Numbered from the stretch's first letter, positions 1 through 6,422 are shown. The stretch is 8,293 nt of DNA from JAJFTV01 sp036825755 (GCA_036825755.1 DAISXR010000133.1:1-8293), one strand, 5' to 3'. The notes: generated by a model not told the origin, from the sequence alone. Numbers and translations are program-made.

Positions 1-94
1 GAACTCAGTCCTTCATTTCTACTTAACTTTTGTCCAACAATCGGGGTGCACTACATTTTCAGGGGCGGTCTTTTTAACGGCTTAATGTCAGCGT

Positions 95-688
95 TTAGTT
101 ATTGGGCGCGTAGAAGGGGTTGGTGCCACCGGCATGATCGGTGGTATCGATCACCTGAGTGATGGCGGGCACATTTTCAAGGATCATGCGTTCGATGGAG
201 TCTTTGAGGGTCATGTAAGAGTGCATGCAGCCCCGGCAACCGCCGCCCATTTCAATATAAGCCTTCTCACCCTGCACATCCAGCAATTTCACCCAACCGT
301 TGTGGCTGGCCAGCCCGGGGTTCAACTGTTGATCCACCACGGCCTGCACGGCATCAGCTACCGGTTCGCCCCAATCTTTGGTTTTGGGGAACAGGCTTTT
401 TCCGGCCGGGGGCGCGATAGAGAATCCACCATCCTCGAATGAGAGGGTTGCGCCTTCCAGCGCGGCGGCGGTTTCGGGGTCCAGGATCAACTTGAACTCT
501 CCGGCCTCCTGGGCCAGGTCTTCTTCCAGGATGTCTTCCGGCGAGGCAAACATCAACTGGGTCTGATAGTTCTGCCGGCGGATGCGCACGGATAAATCAG
601 CTCGTTTGGTATCCTGGATCATCGCCAGGAATTGCTTCTGGGCTTCCTCGGTCAGGATCATCACTTCATTTGCGGCTCGAATTTGCAT
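95..688 (-). CDS. nfuA: NfuA-type Fe-S cluster carrier protein
   Basis: Cytoplasmic scaffold/carrier that receives Fe-S clusters and hands them to apoproteins. The 197-aa product has the two-domain NfuA layout: residues about 9-99 form a degenerate A-type (IscA/HesB-like) domain with no cysteine, and residues about 105-190 form an Nfu domain with GGGCRGC (C151 and C154), the cluster-binding CxxC, followed by TLKDSIERMI and the terminal TTDHAGGTNPFY. The LASHNGWVKLL stretch and spacing match E. coli NfuA (191 aa), so length and order are normal. I chose ATG at 688 because GAGGA lies just upstream; an in-frame TTG at 721 would add 11 poorly conserved residues and lies almost on the predicted transcription start. 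It stands alone, divergent from the lipoprotein gene, with no isc/suf genes in the window. Family assignment is secure; the symbol follows the domain architecture. Confidence 0.93.
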   Translation of the reverse strand: MQIRAANEVMILTEEAQKQFLAMIQDTKRADLSVRIRRQNYQTQLMFASPEDILEEDLAQEAGEFKLILDPETAAALEGATLSFEDGGFSIAPPAGKSLFPKTKDWGEPVADAVQAVVDQQLNPGLASHNGWVKLLDVQGEKAYIEMGGGCRGCMHSYMTLKDSIERMILENVPAITQVIDTTDHAGGTNPFYAPNN

Positions 689-730
689 GTTTCCTCGTTT
701 GTTTCTGTCTAAATCAGACAAATTTTATCT

Positions 731-736
731 ATTATA
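731..736 (-). promoter_or_regulatory. Candidate -10 box of nfuA
   Basis: Read on the minus strand this is a perfect TATAAT. A start site about 7 bases downstream (near 724) would give a leader of about 36 nt to the ATG at 688, which supports that start over the TTG at 721. The hexamer 17 bases upstream (TATCAC) is a poor -35 and overlaps an inverted repeat, so an activator or repressor may act here. Confidence 0.45.
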
Positions 737-756
737 GATGTAATCTCGTGCAGGTG

Positions 757-774
757 ATACGATTTTTGTCGTAT
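757..774. promoter_or_regulatory. Inverted repeat, possible operator
   Basis: Perfect arms ATACGA and TCGTAT separated by six bases (TTTTTG), 18 bp in all. It overlaps the -35 area of the nfuA promoter in the divergent nfuA/lipoprotein intergenic region. The spacing suits a dimeric regulator. The sequence does not obviously match the E. coli IscR or cyanobacterial SufR sites I know, so no regulator is named. It could also form a weak RNA hairpin on either strand. Confidence 0.35.
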
Positions 775-775
775 T

Positions 776-804
776 TTGAGGGGTTTTTCGTCACCAATTA
801 TACC
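776..804 (+). promoter_or_regulatory. Weak candidate promoter of the lipoprotein gene
   Basis: TTGAGG (776-781) and TATACC (799-804) are 17 bases apart and each match 4 of 6 consensus bases. It would leave a leader of roughly 90 nt to the ATG at 903. A TATGAT at 834-839 is an alternative -10 with no good -35. Low certainty. Confidence 0.25.
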
Positions 805-902
805 CACGGCGGTCAGATTCAGCGGGATGTTTTTATGATAAGATAACGGAATTCGATCCAACAAAATCAACCGCTTTGCGGATGCATGTACAGGGAGTCA
901 TC

Positions 903-1946
903 ATGGGTGAAAAGAAAATCGGACGGCTGAACCAGGTAATTATCCTCGCGCTGCTGCTGGGGCTGTTTCTTTCAGCGTGCGGCGGGGAAACACCGGCAGT
1001 CAATCCGGTTGACGTCACAGAAACCCAGGCGGCCGCGACAGCCGCTCCAACCGATACGCCTCAACCCACCCCCACTTTGGCACCCGCCCGGGTGGTACTG
1101 GTAACCGCCGGTATGGACGAGGTCATGCATGCCGATTTGCTGGCGGCTTTGAACGAACTCTCCTCATCTGACAGCTTAACGGTGGAAGAAGCGCCCGAGC
1201 TTACCTCCGGGATGGTACAGCCGGATTGGCGGACAGTCATCGCATATAACGCTGGTGATGCCCTGAATGAAGCAGTTGCGGCCAACCCGGCGGTTCAATT
1301 CATCGTATATTCAGATCAGGAACTGGCCCCGGCTGCCAACCTGAATGTGATCCGCGTCCGGCGCGACAAACAGGCCTTTCTGGCGGGCTATGTATCCACC
1401 GTGATCACCTATGACTGGCGTGTGGGCGGTCTCTTCAGCCCTGACCCGGCCGGTGATCAGGAGGAGCAGGCCTTCATTAACGGCGGTGAGTATCTGTGCG
1501 GCCTGTGCAACCCGTATTACGCTCCGCTGGTGCTGTTCCCCATTTCGGCGCGCGTTTCTAGTACCGCTGACACAGCGACCTGGCAAACCGAGGTGGATAC
1601 CCTGCTGGGCAATATTCTCTATACAGTCTACGTTTCACCTGCATCACAAAGCCCGGCGCTGCTGGAAGCATTGGCCCAACGCGGGGTCACGCTGGTCGGC
1701 ACGGGTACGGCGCCGGAAAACATCAAAGATCGTTGGGCGGCTTCAGTCGTGCTGGATTACACAACACCCCTGCGGGAGATGTGGCCCACTGTGCTGGCAG
1801 GGCAGGGGGGTCAGGCGCTTGAAACCAGTATCGCGTTGGCCTACATCAATGAAGAGGTTGTGACGGTTGGGAAACAGCGGTTAATCGAAAACGTCATTCA
1901 GGAACTGGATGGCGGCTGGCTGGACCCGATGGACCCTGCTGAATAA
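903..1946 (+). CDS. BMP/PnrA-family substrate-binding lipoprotein
   Basis: Membrane-anchored extracellular lipoprotein of the basic membrane protein (BMP/PnrA-like) family, whose characterised members bind nucleosides for ABC transporters. The 347-aa product has a type II signal peptide: basic start (KKIGR), hydrophobic stretch 11-24 and lipobox LSAC with lipidated C26. Residues about 27-62 are a Thr/Pro/Ala-rich linker of the kind common in Chloroflexota lipoproteins. The binding domain (about 63-340) shows the family pattern: VVLVTAGMDE, a phantom-binding style NPAVQFIVYSDQ segment, then QAFLAGYVSTVIT..WRVGGL and QEEQAFINGGEY. C199 and C202 form CGLC, which could be a disulfide outside the cell. 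I chose ATG 903 because AGGGAG sits 5 nt upstream; in-frame TTG 876 and ATG 882 lack this. No permease or ATPase gene is adjacent, so the ligand and even a transport role are open. Its stop lies 16 bp from that of the convergent sugar transferase gene. Confidence 0.82.
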   Translation: MGEKKIGRLNQVIILALLLGLFLSACGGETPAVNPVDVTETQAAATAAPTDTPQPTPTLAPARVVLVTAGMDEVMHADLLAALNELSSSDSLTVEEAPELTSGMVQPDWRTVIAYNAGDALNEAVAANPAVQFIVYSDQELAPAANLNVIRVRRDKQAFLAGYVSTVITYDWRVGGLFSPDPAGDQEEQAFINGGEYLCGLCNPYYAPLVLFPISARVSSTADTATWQTEVDTLLGNILYTVYVSPASQSPALLEALAQRGVTLVGTGTAPENIKDRWAASVVLDYTTPLREMWPTVLAGQGGQALETSIALAYINEEVVTVGKQRLIENVIQELDGGWLDPMDPAE

Positions 1947-1962
1947 GTTCACAAAACGTTGT

Positions 1963-2589
1963 TCAGAAATTTCCCTTGAACTCCTGAGTAGTCGCTTCAC
2001 CCGGCTGGGTGATGCCTTCACGCGCCAGCACTTTCCACAGGGTGAGGGCGATAATCTTGATATCCAGCCAGAACGACCAGTGATCCACATACCAGACATC
2101 CATGCGGAATTTGTCCGCCCATGTGGCGGCATTACGGCCGTTGATCTGCGCCCAGCCGGTGATCCCGGGCAGCACATTGTGGCGGCGGGCTTGCTCGGGG
2201 CTGTATAACGGCAGGTAGTGGATCAGCAGCGGGCGCGGCCCCACCAGGCTCATCTCACCGAGAAATACGTTGAACAACTCCGGAAGCTCATCCAGACTGC
2301 TGGAGCGAAGAAATTTTCCCAGGCGTGTTAATCGCAATTCATCAGGCAGGGGTTTTCCATCCGGTCCGAGCAGGTTTTTCATGGTTCGGAATTTACGGAT
2401 GGTAAAAATTTTACCGTGTAGCCCGGGCCTGTTTTGCTGGAACAACACGGGCGCTCCCAGTTTGATCCGCACGATCAGTGCAACGATCAGCATGACCGGT
2501 GAAAGGATAACCAGCGCAATCACCGAAACGAGCAGATCAAACAGGCGTTTGACAGGCGGAGCGCCTTTCGGCTGCAGGCGGAAGGGCAT
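1963..2589 (-). CDS. Bacterial sugar transferase (phosphoglycosyl transferase, PglC/WbaP class)
   Basis: Transfers a sugar-1-phosphate from a nucleotide sugar to undecaprenyl phosphate on the cytoplasmic face of the membrane, the first step in building a polysaccharide or glycan. At 208 aa it is the short, catalytic-domain-only form (PglC-like) with no extra WbaP transmembrane bundle. Visible features: basic KRLFDLL (14-20); a hydrophobic re-entrant helix about 17-41 with the SP helix break at 30-31; KFRTM (66-70); SLDELPEL with the catalytic Asp-Glu pair D100-E101; GEMSLVGPRP (111-120); and PGITGWAQINGRN (141-153). The ATG at 2589 gives the expected N-terminus, but only AGG two bases upstream resembles a ribosome site; see the promoter entry. 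It is not in an exopolysaccharide cluster here, although a membrane glycosyltransferase is encoded about 0.7 kb away on the other strand. The sugar donor cannot be told from sequence. Confidence 0.93.
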   Translation of the reverse strand: MPFRLQPKGAPPVKRLFDLLVSVIALVILSPVMLIVALIVRIKLGAPVLFQQNRPGLHGKIFTIRKFRTMKNLLGPDGKPLPDELRLTRLGKFLRSSSLDELPELFNVFLGEMSLVGPRPLLIHYLPLYSPEQARRHNVLPGITGWAQINGRNAATWADKFRMDVWYVDHWSFWLDIKIIALTLWKVLAREGITQPGEATTQEFKGNF

Positions 2590-2595
2590 GCCTGC

Positions 2596-2604
2596 ATTGT
2601 ACCA
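2596..2604 (-). promoter_or_regulatory. Extended -10 promoter of the sugar transferase gene
   Basis: Minus strand reads TGGTACAAT, an extended -10 (TGn plus TACAAT, 5 of 6). No good -35 is seen at 17 bases. A start about 7 bases downstream falls at or next to the A of the ATG at 2589, which would give an mRNA with no leader. Confidence 0.45.
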
Positions 2605-2666
2605 AAAATCACCTTAACACACTGACCAATTTTACGGCTAAAGTAGAAATGCCCCAGGGATTATGT

Positions 2667-2675
2667 TGATATAAT
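2667..2675 (+). promoter_or_regulatory. Extended -10 promoter for dtd
   Basis: TGATATAAT is a perfect extended -10 (TGn plus TATAAT). The -35 position has no consensus, as is usual for extended -10 promoters. Transcription would start near 2682 and leave a leader of about 118 nt before dtd. A TTGACT at 2714-2719 is not followed by a -10 at proper spacing. Confidence 0.5.
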
Positions 2676-2799
2676 GAGCAACGCAGATGGTGCAGAACCG
2701 GATCAGACAGAGCTTGACTCTCTATAAAAGAGATATCACATCTTTGATTTTTGCGGCGTGATCCAAATTGCGCCGTGATTTTGTGTGAGGAGAACTTCG

Positions 2800-3237
2800 A
2801 TGCGTGCAGTGGTACAACGGGTGAATACAGGCAGCGTTTCGGTAGATGGGAAAGTGATTTCACAGATTGGTGCCGGTCTGGTGATCCTGCTGGGGATTGG
2901 ACCGGAGGATACGCAGGAGCAGGCTCAGGCCCTGGCGAAGAAAATTGCCATGCTGCGGATCTTTGGCGATGATGAAGGAAAAATCAACCGTTCCGTGCTC
3001 GATATTGGGGGTGAAGCGCTGGTGGTTTCGCAGTTTACTCTGTATGCAGATACGCGTAAAGGCAACCGGCCTTCATTTGTCAACGCGGCCCCGCCTGATC
3101 TGGCCGAGCCGCTGGTGGACTACTTTGCCGGGCAGCTATCGATGCTGGGTGTGCCGGTGAAAACGGGTCAGTTTGGGGCATACATGGTGGTGAATATTGA
3201 AAACGACGGGCCTGTTACGATCTGGCTGGAGTATTGA
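2800..3237 (+). CDS. dtd: D-aminoacyl-tRNA deacylase
   Basis: Hydrolyses D-amino acids (and glycine mischarged on tRNA-Ala) from tRNA, a cytoplasmic chiral proofreading step. The 145-aa product matches the usual bacterial DTD length end to end: MRAVVQRV start, LVILLGIGPED (28-37), KIAMLRIFGDDEGKIN (48-63), the signature SQFTLYAD (77-84) containing the active-site Thr80, KGNRPSF (87-93), GQFGAYM (123-129) and the Gly-cisPro motif in NDGPVT (G137-P138) near the C-terminus. ATG 2800 was chosen because GAGGAG (2787-2792) lies 7 nt upstream; an upstream in-frame GTG at 2785 would sit on that ribosome site. The membrane glycosyltransferase gene follows within 17 nt and is probably co-transcribed. 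Confidence 0.97.
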   Translation: MRAVVQRVNTGSVSVDGKVISQIGAGLVILLGIGPEDTQEQAQALAKKIAMLRIFGDDEGKINRSVLDIGGEALVVSQFTLYADTRKGNRPSFVNAAPPDLAEPLVDYFAGQLSMLGVPVKTGQFGAYMVVNIENDGPVTIWLEY

Positions 3238-3254
3238 ACCATTTACAAAAAAGA

Positions 3255-5183
3255 ATGACTGAAACCCTCATGCTTAATCAATTATTTCAACGTGCAAAAA
3301 GAGTCTGGAAGGCGTATTCAAATCAGATCACCCTTGTCATTACCTTTGTAGCGCTTGTCATTTTTGCGATGCGTGGTGTTTATTATGCAGAACATCAGGT
3401 AGCCAATATGGATGAGGGAACCTATCTGCTTAAAGGTAAGTATTACCTGGAAGGGACTTACAAGCCTTATCAAGCAGGTGGGCCCGTAACGAATAAGGGC
3501 GTGTTTTCATTCTGGATTTTAGGTCTTTCCCAGTTAATTGCTCCGGGGCTGCTATCTGGTCGGATATTTGCCCTATCGCTCGCAATGGCCATGCTGCTGG
3601 TGATGTGGATATTAATCCGTCGTTTCAGTAATCAGACGTGGGCGGCTGGAATTTTATTGTTATTTTCCCTGAATGGATTCTGGGTATCCATGTATTCACG
3701 CGCGTTAACCCAGGCGGTAACAGCGGCATTAATTGTATTCAGCCTGTTCTTTTTGACTAAAAAATCGGCAAAAATCTGGGAACTTTCGCTTGGTCTCATT
3801 TTCTGTGTTGTGATTTCATTAACACGGCAGAACCTGATTCCATTCTATGGCTTTGCCATTTTGTATATCCTCTGGCAGTTTGGCATCAAAAAAGCGTGGC
3901 TGCCGATTGCAATCAGCTTTGCCATATTTATTGCCATCAATGTAATTTACTGGCCAGAAATATACCGGTACATGTGGCGAGTGTATGTCCAAATGGCATT
4001 ACAAGTCCTCGCCCCTGAAAAGCTATCAGTTTACGCTCAAACGATGATGGACCTCCAGGAGGGTCAATATGTTGTGGAGCCTGACTACAACCTGATTCAG
4101 GAACTACAGGCGATCTTTAATGGCGTGGGAATATATCTTGTCCCTACATTATTTTCGTTATTTTTTATAATCACAGCAAAGTGGCGGTTGTTTGTTAAGA
4201 GCGAAGAATTCAAGACGTTTACTTTCCTGTTTATCAGTAACCTGTTTTTAGCCATTATTCATGTACTGGCTGTCATACAGGATAACAACCTTTTGTATAG
4301 TTATATAGCCTACCCGGCTTTTTATTTACCACTGGGGTTAATCATCATCCCGCTTTGTTTTCGATGGATGGGTGAAAAAGGAAATTTCCTGAAGGTATTT
4401 ACTTCCGTTCTGTCAATTCTGATCGTCAGTACAGGGATTGGTCTGTTTTTGCATCGTACTTTTTCCGACCGTTTGATGTTCCTTACGATTCCTCGGGTTC
4501 GAGACATGCATATTTTACCGGGCACTACCGAGTTATGGCGTTCATTGGAGAACAAGTTCCACTTCGGTTACAAAAACCTTGAGTTAATGCTGGCTGCCAG
4601 TTATGGCCTGATGATTGGTCTCGTGTTTGTTGCAATGTGTGTGATTTTCTGGTTGTTACTCAAGAAGAGTAACCAGGGGCTTGCCTTTACACGTGTATTT
4701 ATCCTTTCCAGCCTGATTATTGCGATGGTCTTGAGCCCGCATGATTACCTGGCGGGTGAATCCGCGGCCACTATGTGTAGCGACAGCACAACTCAGGCAC
4801 TGACTGACATGGCAAACCACTTGAAAACTGAGATTCAACCGGGTTCATTGATATATTGGGAATATGATACCCCCGCAGTGCTGTTGAGTATGGAGAACAT
4901 TGAAGTTTTCCCCCTGCAATTAAACAACCATTTTTACAGGCGTATCGGTGGAGATCCTGAATATTTACTCGCCAATGGATATTGGAATGAAGTGATCGCC
5001 GAGGAATGGCTGCTGAGGTCTGACTATGTGCTGCTGAGCGAAGATTCCGCATTGGCGTGGGAACCGGTGATGAATAGCAAATACCCCGGTTTATTTGACA
5101 AAATTGAAATTACTGAAAACCTGGTACCCTGTCGCGAACGCAGTTATCTGCATGTGTATAAAAATCTTTCTGATCATCCATAG
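3255..5183 (+). CDS. Polytopic membrane glycosyltransferase-like protein (GT-C/GT39/ArnT-like)
   Basis: Probable integral membrane glycosyltransferase of the GT-C fold, using a lipid-linked sugar donor outside the cytoplasmic membrane. The 642-aa product has a basic N-terminus, a first membrane helix about 24-44, then an external loop with the acidic motif MDEGTY (D53-E54) and KGKYYLEGTYKPY, where GT39/ArnT enzymes carry their catalytic acid. Around 12-13 more hydrophobic segments follow up to about residue 494, then a soluble tail of about 145 residues. Family assignment rests on topology and the DE-x-x-Y motif, so donor and acceptor are unknown. The start is unsure: ATG 3255 has no clear Shine-Dalgarno; TTG 3234 overlaps the dtd stop (TTGA) and ATG 3270 is also possible. 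The gene is AT-richer than its neighbours (19 of 60 G+C at 4141-4200, 27 of 60 at 4861-4920, against 36 of 60 at 7201-7260), which may mean a different origin or membrane-protein codon bias. Confidence 0.72.
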   Translation: MTETLMLNQLFQRAKRVWKAYSNQITLVITFVALVIFAMRGVYYAEHQVANMDEGTYLLKGKYYLEGTYKPYQAGGPVTNKGVFSFWILGLSQLIAPGLLSGRIFALSLAMAMLLVMWILIRRFSNQTWAAGILLLFSLNGFWVSMYSRALTQAVTAALIVFSLFFLTKKSAKIWELSLGLIFCVVISLTRQNLIPFYGFAILYILWQFGIKKAWLPIAISFAIFIAINVIYWPEIYRYMWRVYVQMALQVLAPEKLSVYAQTMMDLQEGQYVVEPDYNLIQELQAIFNGVGIYLVPTLFSLFFIITAKWRLFVKSEEFKTFTFLFISNLFLAIIHVLAVIQDNNLLYSYIAYPAFYLPLGLIIIPLCFRWMGEKGNFLKVFTSVLSILIVSTGIGLFLHRTFSDRLMFLTIPRVRDMHILPGTTELWRSLENKFHFGYKNLELMLAASYGLMIGLVFVAMCVIFWLLLKKSNQGLAFTRVFILSSLIIAMVLSPHDYLAGESAATMCSDSTTQALTDMANHLKTEIQPGSLIYWEYDTPAVLLSMENIEVFPLQLNNHFYRRIGGDPEYLLANGYWNEVIAEEWLLRSDYVLLSEDSALAWEPVMNSKYPGLFDKIEITENLVPCRERSYLHVYKNLSDHP

Positions 5184-5226
5184 AATCTTGATGATGCAGA
5201 GACTGTGTTGATAGACAATCATCTGA

Positions 5227-5251
5227 ACCCCAGCAGGAGACTGACTGGGGT
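5227..5251 (+). other. GNRA-capped hairpin downstream of the glycosyltransferase gene
   Basis: ACCCCAG pairs with CTGGGGT, and inside it CAG pairs with CTG around a GAGA tetraloop, leaving one bulged A at 5244: ten base pairs in all. It lies 43 nt after the stop at 5183. No T-run follows directly, so it is not a textbook intrinsic terminator; it may be a 3' end stabiliser, a U-poor terminator, or part of the selD leader. Confidence 0.45.
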
Positions 5252-5262
5252 AGAATACCTCA

Positions 5263-5340
5263 ATGAGCAATCGACAATTGTTTTTATTCATTTTTAAACA
5301 AACCAGAGACCTTACCTTACCGGAATTGCTTAAAAACTGA
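5263..5340 (+). CDS. Possible 25-codon leader ORF upstream of selD
   Basis: ATG AGC AAT opens a frame of 25 codons (product begins MSNRQLFLFIF and ends LPELLKN) that closes with TGA 14 bases before the selD start, directly before the strong selD ribosome site. Its frame differs from selD. It lacks a convincing Shine-Dalgarno: GGGG at 5247-5250 is about 12 nt away. It also overlaps the candidate promoter at 5271-5298; if that promoter is the real one, this ORF is not transcribed with selD from it. Listed because of its placement; quite possibly chance. Confidence 0.15.
   Translation: MSNRQLFLFIFKQTRDLTLPELLKN
5271..5298 (+). promoter_or_regulatory. Candidate selD promoter
   Basis: TCGACA (5 of 6 to TTGACA) at 5271-5276 and TTTAAA (4 of 6) at 5293-5298 with a 16-base spacer. 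Transcription would start near 5305, giving a leader of about 50 nt before selD-ggt. Confidence 0.35.
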
Positions 5341-5342
5341 TG

Positions 5343-5349
5343 AGGAGGT
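5343..5349 (+). promoter_or_regulatory. Strong ribosome binding site that sets the selD start
   Basis: AGGAGGT, a full anti-16S match, 5 nt before TTG 5355. It has no use unless translation begins at 5355 and reads through the UGA at 5421, and is therefore key evidence against a start at the downstream GTG 5511. Confidence 0.85.
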
Positions 5350-5354
5350 AACGC

Positions 5355-6422
5355 TTGGCTGATTTACATTCACCATCCGGCAAACAGATCCGTTTGACCA
5401 GCCTGTCGAGCTGCGCGGGTTGAGCATCTAAACTGAATGCGGAAACGCTGGCGCAGGTTCTGCGCCCGATAAAACAAATCTATAACGCTGAAGCGTATCC
5501 CAACCTGCTGGTGGGGTTATCAGATCCGGATGACGCCGCTGTGTGGAAACTGGATGATCGTTCGGCGCTGGTGGTGACCACCGATTTCTTCACGCCGGTA
5601 GTGGATGATCCCTACGCGTATGGAGCCATTGCGGCTGCCAACAGTCTTTCAGATGTGTATGCCATGGGGGGGAAGCCGTTTTTGGCTCTTAATGTATCGG
5701 CGCTGCCACCGGATTTGCCTGTTGAAGTAATGCAGGAAATCATGAGCGGCGCGGCTGAGAAAGCCCGGCAAGCCGGCGTGGTGATAGCCGGGGGGCACAC
5801 GATACAGGATAAAGAACCCAAGTTCGGGTTGATGGTGGTGGGCATGGTCGGTCTGGATGAGATGCTTACCAAACGCGGAGCCCGGCCGGGTGATCGATTG
5901 TTCCTCAGCAAGCCGCTGGGATTTGGGGTGACCACGACGGCGCTCAAACAGCAAAAAGCCGCATCGGAAGATGTGGAAGATGTAACCAGGTGGATGAGCG
6001 TGCTCAACGATCAAGTAAGCCTGCTGGCAGTGGAAACCGGATTGAAAAGCGCCACCGATATCACCGGGTTTGGCCTGATGGGACATGCTCATGAAATGGC
6101 TGAAGCCGGCGGTGTGGGCTTTAGGATCCGTTATGGCAGCTTGCCATTTTTAGATTGTGCAAAAAAATATGCTCAAATGGGTACTTTCCCCGGCGGAGCA
6201 TTCGACAACCGACACTTTTATGAAAAGCACGTCCGCCTGGCGGAGGGATTATCCGAATGGCAGCAGATGCTGCTGTTTGATCCGCAAACCAGCGGGGGCT
6301 TACTGATGAGCGTTCCGGAAGCCCGAGCGGATGAGTTCAAAGCTAAAGCACACGATCGCAAGATTCCCCTGTGGGAGATCGGTGATATCACTGAAGGACA
6401 AGGGATTGAGGTACTGGCATGA
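5355..6422 (+). CDS. selD: Selenide, water dikinase (selenophosphate synthetase), selenocysteine-containing
   Basis: Makes selenophosphate from selenide and ATP, the selenium donor for selenocysteine tRNA and selenouridine. The full product is 355 aa (family usual about 350) if the in-frame UGA at codon 23 is read as selenocysteine. The N-terminus then reads IRLTSLSSCAG-U-ASKLNAETL, aligning with E. coli IRLTQYSHGAGCGCK so that U23 sits on catalytic Cys17, with the conserved Lys at 26. Other marks: DPDDAAV (57-63), TTDFF (D77), SLSDVYAMGG (D100), AGGHT (145-149), TDITGFGLMGHAHE (D235) and FDPQTSGGLL (D309), all metal/ATP-binding positions of the family. The second Cys of E. coli GCGC is Ser25 here. 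Start TTG 5355 is set by AGGAGGT 5 nt upstream. A start at GTG 5511 would drop the active site. The stop overlaps the next ATG (ATGA). Confidence 0.93.
5421..5423 (+). other. Selenocysteine UGA codon (Sec23 of SelD)
   Basis: The frame is open and conserved on both sides of this TGA: RLTSLSSCAG before, ASKLNAETLAQVLRP and then NLLVGLSDPDDAAVWKL after. It falls where SelD proteins have the catalytic Cys or Sec, and many known SelDs use Sec here. A random nonsense mutation at exactly this residue with a SECIS-like hairpin downstream is unlikely. Confidence 0.92.
5450..5466 (+). promoter_or_regulatory. Bacterial SECIS-like hairpin in selD
   Basis: GGCGCAG and CTGCGCC form a perfect 7-bp stem around a GTT loop, inside the coding frame. 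The loop begins 33 nt after the UGA, within the range accepted for bacterial SECIS elements, and its first base is G as expected for SelB recognition. The apex GCAGGUUCUGC closely resembles the E. coli fdhF SECIS apex GCAGGUCUGC. A mini-hairpin GCG-GAAA-CGC (5439-5448) precedes it. Confidence 0.82.

Noticed and set aside
1..94. Terminator or extra gene downstream of nfuA
   Set aside because: The minus strand has a 4-bp AACG/CGTT pairing before an A-run but no stable hairpin or T-tract, and no coding frame with family features is seen.
689..721. An 11-residue N-terminal extension of nfuA from TTG 721
   Set aside because: ATG 688 has GAGGA just upstream, and the predicted transcription start near 724 leaves no room for a ribosome site before 721.
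1939..1966. Bidirectional terminator between the convergent lipoprotein and sugar transferase genes
   Set aside because: Only a 5-bp CTGAA/TTCAG repeat with an 18-base loop and no T-run; too weak to call.
5612..6092. Long antisense open frames inside selD (also inside ggt and the lipoprotein gene)
   Set aside because: They are shadows of strongly coding, family-recognised genes on the other strand, with no ribosome sites or recognisable domains.
5511..6422. A shorter selD starting at GTG 5511, or selD as a pseudogene broken by TGA
   Set aside because: The upstream frame continues the SelD family sequence on both sides of the TGA, a strong ribosome site lies at 5343-5349, and the TGA is at the known Sec position with a SECIS-like hairpin.
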